Shown in pieces: positions 1 to 10,225 of a DNA stretch of 64,000 bases. Every line of letters begins with the position of its first letter. Within the stretch, counting starts at the first letter, position 1. Made by a program: the position numbers and the translations under genes. Below the pieces are notes generated by a model. That model was not told where the DNA came from. It searched no databases and saw only the letters and a list, made by a program, of their open reading frames with translations. The DNA is from Rhytidiadelphus loreus (lineage: Eukaryota; Streptophyta; Bryopsida; Hypnales; Hylocomiaceae), in the NCBI GenBank assembly GCA_947034895.1, contig OX344761.1:83655839-83719838 (forward strand). Reading direction: 5' to 3'.

Positions 1-676
1 CAAGTGTAAAGTTGGAAAGTATGTGAAAAAATCATTTTCTCAAAGTTTCAAGGAAAATATCTTATATTTAGTGAAGTTTGACACTTTGAATTTTAACACA
101 ATTAACTTCAATGAATTATTCTATATGACTTTATGGTTGAATTTTTTTTGAAATAAAAATACTATAATTTTTTAGTTGCTCGTGTTGAGATCCAAGATAC
201 ATTTCACCTCATAACTCAATAACTATTTAGGTGAATTTGGCACAAATTTGTACACTAGAAAGCTAGTACTATGACACACATGTTTTCTTAGAAAAATTGA
301 CTTTACAATGGCCTGCACAAAAAACATAAAAAATCTCAATATAGGCTTCCTAGTCATTTAAGAATTAACTTTTTAAAGTCCCTCGGAAGAAAGTGGACGT
401 AGATTTTTGAGATTTTTGGCAAAATAAATGATGGCATGAGAAAAATCTAGACATTGAGTCTTCATTTCTGCAAGTTTTTCTTTTCTTACCATCCCTACAT
501 GAACTCAATCAAAACCTTAATGAAGCATCAAGTGACCACACCAGTTGCATCATTGAAGAATAGATAAAAATTACTTAATCAAAATATTTGGATGTACTTC
601 ATCCATCCTATAACTTTAGTAGTAAATTCTTGAAAACATTCATAATCCAACCAATTAATGCCGAATCTCTTAGGGA
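1..676. other. AT-rich intergenic, no gene seen
   Basis: The stretch is AT-rich with frequent stops in all frames. I see no coding potential, RNA gene or element with recognisable ends. It ends at a TTAA (677-680) that abuts the first piggyBac-like element. Confidence 0.6.
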
Positions 677-680
677 TTAA

Positions 681-3032
681 CCTCTAAAGGACCAAATTGT
701 ATTTTTTTTGGCAACATAGCAATTTTGGGCAACCCAATACGAAAGAAATTTTTATTTTTTTTCCTTAGAAATTTTCACACAACATGTGCTTGGGGTGTAG
801 CTTTAAGGCCCAAAAATGTTCATAACTTTCTACCACATGGTTAAAAAGTTATTAAATAATATGTAATTTTCAACGATTGGCAAGCAACTTGCCTGGGTAG
901 CCTAAAAGCATTCTTAAAAAATCATTTTTTTAAGAAATAAAAATTTGAACTTATTTTACTAAATTTATATATACATGAAAATCTTTTAATCATTCCATTT
1001 TGATTGATGAGATGAAAGTTATAAGGAGTTTTAGCTTGGGGGTAGTTATGAATTCTCTACTCTAAAATAAACTTTGAAAACCCTTTATTTAATTTGATTT
1101 TCAATATTTTTTGAAAAAAATTAAATCATAGGATGTAGATTGTTTATTACAACATTACAAACATTAGGATTGGCATTTTTCAATTCCATAACTAAATTCT
1201 CAACAATTTAGCATTTTGAATCATTCTCTACTTCTTTTTACTTACTATTTTTTTCCCATATGTTGTACAGTGGAAGCCCAATCAAAATGGCGTTTTTGAA
1301 ATCACAGTGAAAGAAATTTCAATGTTGTCAACTTTGACAACCTCCCAAGAGCTAAAAATTTGGTATTTTACCACAAAATTCTTACCACACCATCATCTTT
1401 ATATTAATAACATGTGTACTAAATTCCAAGGCCTAAAGATTTACACAAAAAAATATATTTGAAATTTTCCAACAAGTATAGTCACGAGAAGAATTTCACT
1501 ACTTCCAACTTTAACACCCTCCCAAGGACTGAAATTTTTTTTTTCCTATGAAAATTTTGTCATAGGAACATCTATATGTTGATTACATGTTTGAAAAATT
1601 TCAAGTCCAAAAGACCCTCTCAAAAATAGATATTCAAAATCTCTCAACATGTGTAGTTGTGAGAAACAATTAAGGAAACCATTTCACTACTGCCAACTTT
1701 GACACCCTCCCTGTGGCTAAAAAATTGTTAATTTACCATGAATTTTTGGCAGAGGATCATCTCTATGTTGATAACTTGTATACTAAATTTCAAGGCCAAA
1801 AGATTCACCCACAAAAATGTTCAAAATCTACCAACATATGTAACTATGAGAATCAATTTTAAGGTTGCCAACTTCAACACCCTCCTTAGGGTTGAATTTG
1901 TTTTTTAATTATGAATTTTATTGGCATAAGACCATCTTTACATTGATAAAAAATTTGCCAAATTTCAATGCCAAAAGATTTACCAAAAAAAAGATATTCT
2001 AATCTACCAACATGTATAGTTGTAAGAATGACTTTCTACATCCATGTCAAACTTTACCCAAAAAATGACACTATCCCAAGGGCTAAATTTTTTTTCTCAC
2101 AACTACACATATTAGTAGAATTAGCATATCTTTTTCTGCGTGAATCTTTTGACCTTGAAATTTGTCACACATGTTATTAACATAGAGACGACTTGACAAT
2201 AAAAAAAATTTATGGTAAACAACAATTTTTCAACCCTTAGGATAGTCTCAAGTTGATAGTAGTGAAATTATTTCTCACAACTACATATGTTGGGAGATTT
2301 TGAATATCTATTTTTTGGAAGGTCTTTTGGACTTGAAATTTTTCACACATGTAATAAACATATAGATGCTCCTATGAAAAAAATTCATACGACAAGGAAA
2401 AAAATTTAGGCCTTGGGAGGGTGTCAAAGTTGGAAGTAGTGAATTTTTCTCACGACTTCACATGTTGATAAATTTCAAATATCTTTTTTTGTGTAAATAT
2501 TTTGACCTTGGAATTTGGAACACATATAATTAACTTAAAGATGATGTTGTGTTAAAAATTTCATGGCCAAAGATCAATTTTTGAGCCCTCGAGAGGCTAT
2601 CAAAGTTGACAGATGTGAAATTTCCTTCACTGCAATTTCAAAACCCCTATTTTGATTGGGACCCCACTGTACAATTCCAAATGATATGAAAATTTTCAAG
2701 CATGTAGCCAACTTGCCTTTAAGGATGAATCCAAAGAAACACCACCATTTAGGACATTTTTTCATACAATTACAACTTTGTGAAGTACAACTATTCGATT
2801 TTTTGGAGGGTCCCAAAAAGAATTTTTGTCACTTCAAATGCTAATATCTTTCAATCTACATAGTGAAAATTTCTGAAAAAAATTCTATATCTTTTTCAAA
2901 TCAGCATACTACAAGATCCTATAATTACATGTGTCCCAAAATTTATTTATTTTTCTAAAATTTGGTACTTCTACTAGAAATGGCAATTTGGGAACGTTTT
3001 TAGTGAAAACATAGTAAAAAAACTTTAAGGGT
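681..3032. mobile_element. piggyBac-like non-autonomous element, copy 1 (interrupted)
   Basis: The left end reads CCTCTAAAGGACCA directly after TTAA (677-680). The right end reads ACTTTAAGGGT directly before TTAA (3033-3036). The flanks 681-1264 and 2673-3032 align by eye with the uninterrupted copy at 47623-48545, including a shared stretch with CTCTACTCTAAAATAAACTT and a shared ACCACCATTTAGG. Removing the nested foldback insertion (1269-2668) leaves about 0.95 kb, the usual size of this family. No transposase ORF is present. The TTAA duplication and CCC...GGG ends are the known hallmark of piggyBac insertion; assignment to that superfamily is inference. Confidence 0.65.
1269..2668. mobile_element. 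Foldback element with tandem-repeat arms
   Basis: This is a 1.4-kb inverted repeat. The outer ends are AGTGGAAGCCCAATCAAAAT on the left and the near reverse complement ATTTTGATTGGGACCCCACT on the right. It is flanked by GTAC on both sides (1265-1268, 2669-2672). The arms are built of units of about 180 bp that each carry a motif like CCAACTTTGACACCCTCCC: near 1328, 1507, 1690 and 1868 in the left arm and, inverted, near 2230, 2408 and 2583 in the right. The homologous element at 47623-48545 reads straight through the site with a single GTAC (48188-48191), so this is an insertion. Long arms made of tandem repeats resemble foldback transposons; the superfamily is not determined. Confidence 0.7.
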
Positions 3033-3036
3033 TTAA

Positions 3037-4552
3037 AATTATCCTCTTTCCCAGAAATATATTATTTTAATATGATATTACTCACTCAAAAGACTTAGAT
3101 CTATCATTCTCTTTTGGAATTGAATTCAAGTAAGGTTAGCACACAATCAATAATGAGAGGAAATAAATAAATAAATAAATGTGCCCTTCATCATTTCCAT
3201 TATTGTCATATGATTGAAATTCTAAATTAGAAAATGTTCCCAAGCAAATAGTGTGGTCATGAAATTAGAAATGAAATTTTGTCTGCAACTGACTGACTGT
3301 GAAAAATCTTGCCAGAACTCTCATCTTTTGCACTGGCTGCCAATTTATGCCTGTGTCTACGACCAATGAACAACCCCCCATGTTGAGAGAGTCTCAAATA
3401 CTTTAGAAAAAGGAAAAAAAAGAAGGAAAAAAACATAAATAACCAGCCAAAACCCATAAATGCAAATGAATGAGCAATTATAAATGAAAACTACGGTAGT
3501 GTGCCCTGTGCCATTGCCACAATATAAATAATAAAATAATTTCAGTAAAAGTAATATTCTAATTTTTTAATTTATAAAAAATTTGAAATTTAATATCTTC
3601 TCACACTATAGGTCCGAACTAGATACAAAACAAATCCTATGCACCTCTCCTTGTTGAGGGCTTTCCGACAATACAAATAATGCAACTGGGGGATGCACTT
3701 TTCAAGAGATCTCAACGTAACAAATAAAACAAACAACCTAACTTAATCCTTGAAAGACCTTGCTTTTTCATTATGGTGTGAACCATTGGCTTAAGAAATA
3801 GCAAAAGCAATCATTGGAAGTCAAACTAATGTAGAATACCTCCCCTTTTCACTGCAAAAGTTTGGGGATTAATAGTTGCATTTCTACCCTACTAGAAGGA
3901 TCCATTGGACACCAAACGTTTGTGTCAACATTTAAGGGTTAATGGATGGATGGTGAAATTAAAAAATGGTTTAAAATCAGCTCAATGAAAAAAAATTACA
4001 ATTAGAGAAGAATGATCTCCATCTCATTTTCGGGATATTTTTTTTAGTTTTACCAACTATTTTCCTTTTATTCCCATATTGAACCATTTTTTCAAGTTCT
4101 AAGTTCAATTATTTTCTCTATTTTTACTCCAAAAAGAAATTTTAAAGATTTTTTTACGATTCTTCTGCCGACATTTTCAGATTGAAATGGTGATTTTTTC
4201 CACCAAGTAACTTTGGATTGGCCTTTGTTTTTTTCTAAACATTGATAGACACTTGAATCCACTATTTAAGTGTTTTCAGTTATTTTTAACCTCAAGTATA
4301 GGGTTTATTCAAGGCTTTACAACACTATCCCCTCAAAAGGGACACCCCTATAATTTGTTTATCCCACCAAATAAAATGATTGTCCTATCTACTAACAAAA
4401 ATTGTCATTTTTTTATATGGGTCTCTATATCTCCTATATATGTCTTTAGAAAAAGTCACTTAGAGTTGTGCCATCATGTCCAAACCGACATTTTCCTTGA
4501 TACTTGATTTGTGCCTAAAAGTCCAAAGTGACCTTAATTGCACGCAAGAAGT
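3037..4552. other. AT-rich intergenic with an AAAT microsatellite
   Basis: No gene is recognised. A short (AAAT)5 array lies at 3161-3180. Short open frames exist on both strands, but they are low-complexity (phenylalanine/lysine rich) with no domain-like content. Confidence 0.5.
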
Positions 4553-4710
4553 TATCAAAGGTCAATGCTTTCCACATGATGGCTATTTTGAAAGTTTCAA
4601 GCATAGAAAAATATTGCTTCTTTGTTGGGTGGGATTTTTTGTGTCCCAAAGCATAAAAAGACCTTACACGAACGCAAAACGACGCATCATGATTTTTCAA
4701 ACTATTCAAG

Positions 4711-5130
4711 GAGTCCATATGATTGCTATTGAATGCTTCAACATACCAAAATGTATGATACACATCACGATCTTTCAAACTATTGGCAAAGTGTCCATAT
4801 TGTGTTTGTTATTGAATGTTTCAACATACCAAAATGTATGACACACATCACGATTTTCCAAACCATTCAATCTAGGTCTCCATATTGTGGTTGCTATTGA
4901 ATGTTTCAACATACCAAAATGTATGACACTATGACACATCACACCATTTTTTCCCACACCATTGGTAAGGTGTCCATAATATGGTTGCTATTGAATGTTT
5001 CAGCATTCCAAAAAAACACAATTTATGGCACTGACACATCACACCATCTTTTCCCAAACCATTGACAAGGTGTCCATATTATGGTTGCTATTGAATGTTT
5101 CAACATACCCAAAACCGGTATGACACACGT
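4711..5130. repeat. Degenerate minisatellite, five units of 82-99 bp
   Basis: Five consecutive units each carry a core like TCCATATTGTGGTTGCTATT followed by GAATGTTTCAACATACC. They start near 4711, 4793, 4880, 4972 and 5071, so spacing grows from about 82 to 99 bp through small insertions. A more diverged unit may lie at 4553-4610. The small open frames running through it on both strands are products of the repeat periodicity, not genes. Confidence 0.85.
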
Positions 5131-5149
5131 CCAAATTATTTTCCCAAAC

Positions 5150-5690
5150 CATCCATGTGACACACACATCCCGATCATTTTTCTTTTCCAAACTCCAATT
5201 CGAAGGCCGGCGACAACATCACTTATCCGGCCTACCCATTCCATTTGCGATTGGACACACTCCCCTTCCCACCCTTGTTTCCATGACGTGTCCCAAAACC
5301 CAAACCCATCCACTCCATCCATTGTACGACAATGACGACGATGCCCATGCAAATCGAATCCGCAAGTCGTTATTTGAATGACTCAGCATTGGAAAGAGTA
5401 TCGATGTTGTAAAACATCGTTCTGATAGGAAATGCAGGTCGCGCCATTCCCTTCTTCTTTGTCCACCGCCTTTGTCGTATTGGGGAACTCAAAAGTTAAG
5501 GGGGATTGTTGGCGAATGGCCCCAAACAAAGTTTTGTTTTTGTTTTAAAATAATTGGAACTAGCCATTGCATTAATAAATAAAAACCGGAAACCAACGAT
5601 GATGGTCTAGCCAATGGCAAACACAAAGGAATCCTGGGTCCCGATCCAAATCCAACTTCACTGTTTCATGGGGGCTCATCAACCTCTGCA
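5150..5690. other. GC-richer unique island, no gene model
   Basis: This stretch is clearly less AT-rich than its surroundings and does not match the repeat families in the window. Overlapping short open frames on both strands are interrupted and not recognisable. It could be a gene remnant or regulatory DNA; the sequence does not decide. Confidence 0.35.
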
Positions 5691-5786
5691 TGAGCTTCCA
5701 ATCTGAAAGATATTTGTGCCTCCCTTTGGGTCAAATTTGGAACAAAGGAACAAATGGCCAATTGAATTGATATTTAATCTGTGAAC

Positions 5787-6153
5787 AAATGGAATAGATA
5801 TTTTTAGGTGTAATGATAATAGTAAGTACTGTGTATGACTTTTGCCATAGAAAAGGCAGAACTTGGGAGCAGTCTCCAGTTGATAAATGGGCATCAATTG
5901 AATTGATATTATTTTTTGTGCTCCTTTGGGTCAACTTTTGAACAAATGGAATAGATAATTTTTAGGTGTAATAATAATAAGTATTGCTTTTGCCATGGAA
6001 AAGGTAGAACTTGGGAGTAGTCTTGAGTTGATAAATGGCCATCATTTGAATTGATATTTTTAGGCGTAATAATAATATTAAGTATTTGCTTTTTGCAATG
6101 GAAAAGGCAGAACTTGGGGAGTACTGTAGTCTTGAGTTTGATGAATGGCCATC
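5787..6153. repeat. Three-copy degenerate direct repeat
   Basis: A unit of roughly 100 bp occurs three times, near 5787-5898, 5948-6046 and 6056-6153. It runs from TTTTTAGGTGTAATAATAAT through a core GAAAAGGCAGAACTTGGGAG to GATAAATGGCCATCA. Copies differ by small indels, and extra sequence separates the first two. No coding function is visible. Confidence 0.8.
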
Positions 6154-6233
6154 ATGACATTAGCTTCTGTCTGCATTGCCATGGGAGAGTCAGCTTCATA
6201 CTCTACACCAACCAACCTAGGTTGCAATAATAT

Positions 6234-6454
6234 GGCCAGGGTGACCCAACCCCCTTGCTTGTCCCAACTCTGAAATCTATTATTTGATAAATTTTGAAAA
6301 TTTTGAATTTATATTTGCAATCAGAGGCACCAAATTAGCTAGGAGAGGTGTACAAGATGAATTAATCAAGCACAAAATAGGGGTCTGTTTTTTTTTTACA
6401 TACCCCCTTGGAATGACTTTTGGGGATGAGCAAGGGGGCTGGTTCATCCCGGCC
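6234..6454. mobile_element. Mutator-like MITE, copy 1
   Basis: The ends are inverted repeats: GGCCAGGGTGACCCAACCCC on the left, and on the right the complement of a matching strand that includes the shared CCCCCTTGCT core. The flanks are CAATAATAT (6225-6233) and CAATAATGT (6455-6463), a 9-bp target duplication with one difference. The interior is AT-rich and shares a TTTGCAATCAGAGGC stretch with the opposite-orientation copy at 40721-40945. A 9-11 bp duplication is typical of the Mutator superfamily; no transposase is encoded. Confidence 0.7.
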
Positions 6455-6559
6455 CAATAATGTGGTATCACAGGGAAGGAAAAAAAAACAGCCCTGGTGA
6501 GGGGATTCTTCAGCGAATTCGAGTGAAAATTCTCTCAAAAAGCTAGACAAAACTACACC

Positions 6560-7950
6560 TTAAGTAAGAATTGAACAATAAGCTCAATGAACTTTATTTT
6601 TCTTAAATCCAAAGGACATTATTTTCAAAGTCAAAATGAAGTTTGACTTTCTTTTTCTTAAATTTACTAAGTAGATACTTAAACCTCAAAGGGTACTTTC
6701 TCATTAAAGGGGCATCTCTTAACTATGAGTGGGATAAAATAAATTCCTCTTCAATAAAGTATCGAAGGTGGAATGAAAGTATACTAGGGTTATCTTGCCC
6801 CTTTGATCTTGTCGGGGTTATTTTATCCTTTTTAATCCCTAAATGCCCAAGGTCTTTTTGAGCTTCTTGAAAATTGCTTTAAATTAAATTAAAAAAACAT
6901 ATTTTGATTTGTTTTTATCAATTTTTTAAAACTTGTAACCATACAAATTCAAACTAGTCATGTTATGGAGCACATAGTACAAAATATCACTTATGAATTG
7001 AAAGATTATAATGTTTGATCAAGAATCAAGAGGGTGTTAAAATACTAAAAGTTATTTGAAGTCTTTCAATCCTCTTTTTAGTTTTTACATGCCAAATCTA
7101 AATTGAGGTCATGAAAAAAATATGAGGTTAAAGGACATAACATGTATAACTATAATTAATTTGCGACTTCTCAAAATCTATTCTATAATACATTTAATTG
7201 AATTTGCAATGGCACTTTCCTCCCCCTGCATCCAATGTATTCAACGAGTTTATCTCTGAGAGCCTCTAACACCAATAAATCAAGATTTGCAATGGACATT
7301 TGGTCTTCTCTTTTTTTTAAACAGAAATGACTTAATTTATGCCGAATTTGACCTTCATGTAGGGTATAACTCAATGCAACCAAATTTGAAGTGATTGCCA
7401 TCCCAGCACTTTCTAAAAAGTTAAAAAAAAAAAGTCCTGTTTCCAAACTTGGTTTGAAGAATCAGTCTTCACCAACAGGCCGCAAATAACATAACTCATT
7501 AAGTAGTTTATAAAACTCCTTTGCAGTGCCAATGGAGAATCTTCTCCAACACAAAGCTCCCCCACCACAAAAAAAAATTCCCAAGTTGCCAAAATGCTCA
7601 CTCACTCAATTTCAGCCATCCAACTGGAAGTAAACGTGACAAATCATTCGCATCATACACACAAGGAAGTCAATCAACACTTAGAGAAAAAAAACGAGCA
7701 AAACATGGGATAAAGTAAAAAAAAAGGGTCTTCGTTCCTCACCGCACTTTTTGATGGTGTGGATGAGTAATCATTGGTTTTATCTTATCAGTGCCAAATT
7801 CATCTGGAGTTTCTGAACTTCTGTAGCTTCAGAATTCTAGTTTAGTTTTTAAAAAATCTTATAAATTGTAACACACACGTACCCCGAAAAATATAAATAA
7901 ATTTGGGAGTGCGGAACCACACTTGGAATCATGGCATCAGTCCCATGGGT
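6560..7950. other. AT-rich intergenic with one dispersed repeat
   Basis: No gene is recognised. Around 7195-7400 lies a dispersed repeat sharing AAATGACTTAATTTATG and a following TGACCTT motif with 49640-49720 and 62600-62660. The rest has frequent stops and no recognised feature. Confidence 0.45.
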
Positions 7951-7956
7951 TGCAGA

Positions 7957-8216
7957 AAGGTAGCTACAGCTAAAATCACACAAATAAACAATTCAACATG
8001 GTTTCCATTATTATATTGGAAAACTCTTTTTTGTGGGGTCATGTTGGTAGTGGAAAGGGGGTTCTAGATTCTCTTAGGATGCTTATTTTGGACACTGTAT
8101 GAATTTTCAAAATGCTGAAAATAGATGTTCTTAAAAGTGATTATAGAGTCTCGTAAATAGTGGGAGTACATTTTAGGTGAGAATTTCTAATGTATGATTT
8201 TAGGTGTAATTACCTT
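7957..8216. mobile_element. AAGGTAGCTAC-type MITE, copy 1
   Basis: The element begins AAGGTAGCTACAGCTAAAAT and ends TTTTAGGTGTAATTACCTT, imperfect terminal inverted repeats of about 19 bp. The interior carries the family marker CCATTATTATATTGG, also seen at 8263-8565 and 22642-22850. It encodes nothing. Confidence 0.65.
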
Positions 8217-8262
8217 GCAACAATTAAAACAAGTGAAAAAGTATTAGAAGGTGTTAACTAAA

Positions 8263-8565
8263 CTAGGTAACTACATCTAAAATCACACAAATAATAAAAC
8301 CAAATTTAGCATAGTTTCCATTATTATATTGAAAAAATGTTTTGCTATGTGGCTTAGTTTGTAGTCAAAAGGGGATTTAGATACATTTTCACCCGTAGAA
8401 TGCATTTTTAGGACACTATATGAATAAACTACAAGTTTTCAAAGTACTTGAAATAAGGTTTAGGATAACCAACTGGAGACTCTCATAAATAGTGAAAGCA
8501 CATTTTAGGCAAGAATTTGGACTATTTAGTTTTAGAAAATGGTTGAAATTAGGTGTAGGTACCTT
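8263..8565. mobile_element. AAGGTAGCTAC-type MITE, copy 2
   Basis: This copy begins near CTAGGTAACTACATCTAAAA and ends AGGTGTAGGTACCTT. It lies only about 50 bp after copy 1, in the same orientation, and shares its interior (TTTCCATTATTATATTG, then a GGACACTATATGAAT-like stretch). It has no coding content. Confidence 0.6.
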
Positions 8566-8568
8566 AGA

Positions 8569-9340
8569 ATCTTGTCTTCCCTTTGTCAAAATTTTCAATC
8601 CATTCGATCATTTTCATCCATTGTGTTGCAACTTAATTATCACTTTGCATCTACTTTCAACTCCAAAGATCCATCATTATCGCCAAAAATATACCATTGA
8701 CAACTAAGTTAAGGTAGGTACCCCCAAACTATCACTTTGACTATTTTGCCTAGTTCCTATCATTAAACTTGTCAAATTTTCATTGATTTTCTTGTTGGCA
8801 AGTGAAAGAAGGTTCCAATGCACCCAAAAAAAACACTTTTTGGATCCCATATGCTGAAGTTAGGAAGGATCAAAGTTTTTTTTGGTAGATGTTCTAAACT
8901 TGTTTCTTCCACATATGTACATATTAATTTTGGAGATTTCAAGTATAATCTTGTCTTCTCTTCATCAAAATTTTCAATCCATTTGATCATTTTCATCTAC
9001 TATATTGCAACTTGATCACTTTTCATCTAGTTTCAACTCCAAAGATCCTTCATTATACCCGAAACTACAATATAGAAAACAACTAAGCTAAGGTAGGTAC
9101 CCCCAAAATTGCCACTTTGGGCTATTGTGCCTAGTTCCTATGATTGGGCTAGTCAAATTTTCATTGATTTTCTTGTTGGCAAGTGAAATGAGGTTCCAAT
9201 GCAACCAAAAAATGCACAATTTGGATGTCATATGCAAAAGTTAGGAAGGACCAAAGTTTTTTTTGGTAGATGTTTTAAACTCGTTTCTTCCACATAGGTA
9301 CATATTGATTTAAAACTAGTTTCTTCTACACATGTACATA
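8569..9340. repeat. Tandem duplication, period about 380 bp
   Basis: Two direct copies (about 8569-8948 and 8949-9340) share CTTGTCTTC, AAAATTTTCAATCCATT, AACTCCAAAGATCC, AAGGTAGGTACCCCCAAA and TTGGCAAGTGAAA in the same order. The second copy ends in a short local repeat of GTACATATTGATTT. Related single copies occur near 62220-62340 and, inverted, near 50640-50750, so the unit is part of a dispersed family. Confidence 0.8.
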
Positions 9341-9392
9341 TTGATTTTGGAGATGTACACATGGTGATGATTGCAGTTTTAGGACATGGTGC

Positions 9393-9449
9393 AATTTTGG
9401 AATATCAAGGGTGCGTGGGTGTACCCACCGGCCTTGATATTCCAAAATT
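9393..9449. repeat. Perfect 18-bp stem hairpin upstream of the amine oxidase gene
   Basis: AATTTTGGAATATCAAGG (9393-9410) is followed 21 nt later by its exact reverse complement (9432-9449). The loop holds a second inverted pair, GTGGGT (9415-9420) and ACCCAC (9423-9428). It lies at the border between AT-rich repeats and the GC-richer promoter region. It could be a tiny MITE, a small-RNA precursor or a structural boundary; none is shown by the sequence. Confidence 0.8.
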
Positions 9450-10225
9450 TGTCAGAAAAAAACAACAAAGACTCTGGTTGCAGATTCCCCCACCATGGGA
9501 TACCGGTAATAAGAAGAAGATCAGGGGATATAATGGAATATAAAGAGGGAACAATTCTCATAATATTATTACCACCCCCGCCCCCATCGACATCCCCAAA
9601 CTCAAATGTCAGGACCTCGCCGAGATCCCGAGAGGGCATCGTCGTCGCCGTCGCCACTCGTATATCTTCTCCACCATTCCTTGTGCCCGCTTTATTCTCA
9701 ATTGCCATCGTGACAGCTTTGCGTTGTCGTCGTCGTCGTCTACATGCTGGCCTGCTCGGTAATCGGAATCTGCTCTCCGAGACGAAGCGTTTGATGAGAG
9801 ATTTTTGGCCATTTTCCATTGCCCGGGCGCTTCTTGGAGAGCTTTGTTTTTCTTTGGAGTAGTGTGGAGTGGAGAGGAGTGGAGTGGAGTGAAGTGGAGT
9901 GGAGGCTTTTAGATGTTGATGTGTTCGTGATTTTCTTCCTGTTTAATTTGGGAAGAGTATTGGAGGTGTGAGGTGTGGTGGTGTGGAGAGGAGAGCGCGG
10001 GATTTTGAAGGATTTTTTGGAGTTGATTGCTGTCGTGGAGGTCGTTTCTTTTGGATTGGTGATGAATTGTGAGCGAAAGAGTGGGAGGAAATAACAGTAA
10101 GCTGAGAGAGCGTGGGCTTGGAAGACGAGGAAGAGCGGGTTGGCGAGAGAAGAAGCGTGTATGTCTGATAGTGCGGGTCTAGGGAAGGAGTATCCGGGCA
10201 TCGGGGTGCTAGAGAAGCCCTGCCA
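9450..10225. promoter_or_regulatory. Upstream region of the amine oxidase gene, with GGAGT repeats
   Basis: This is the presumed promoter and 5' UTR of the amine oxidase gene. It is GC-richer, has (GTC)n-like runs near 9640-9745, and has a purine-rich (GGAGT)n tract at 9855-9904. Several open frames cross it on both strands but are low-complexity and unrecognised. An upstream ATG at 10161 opens a frame that overlaps the main start and ends at 10352. No TATA box could be assigned. Confidence 0.4.
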
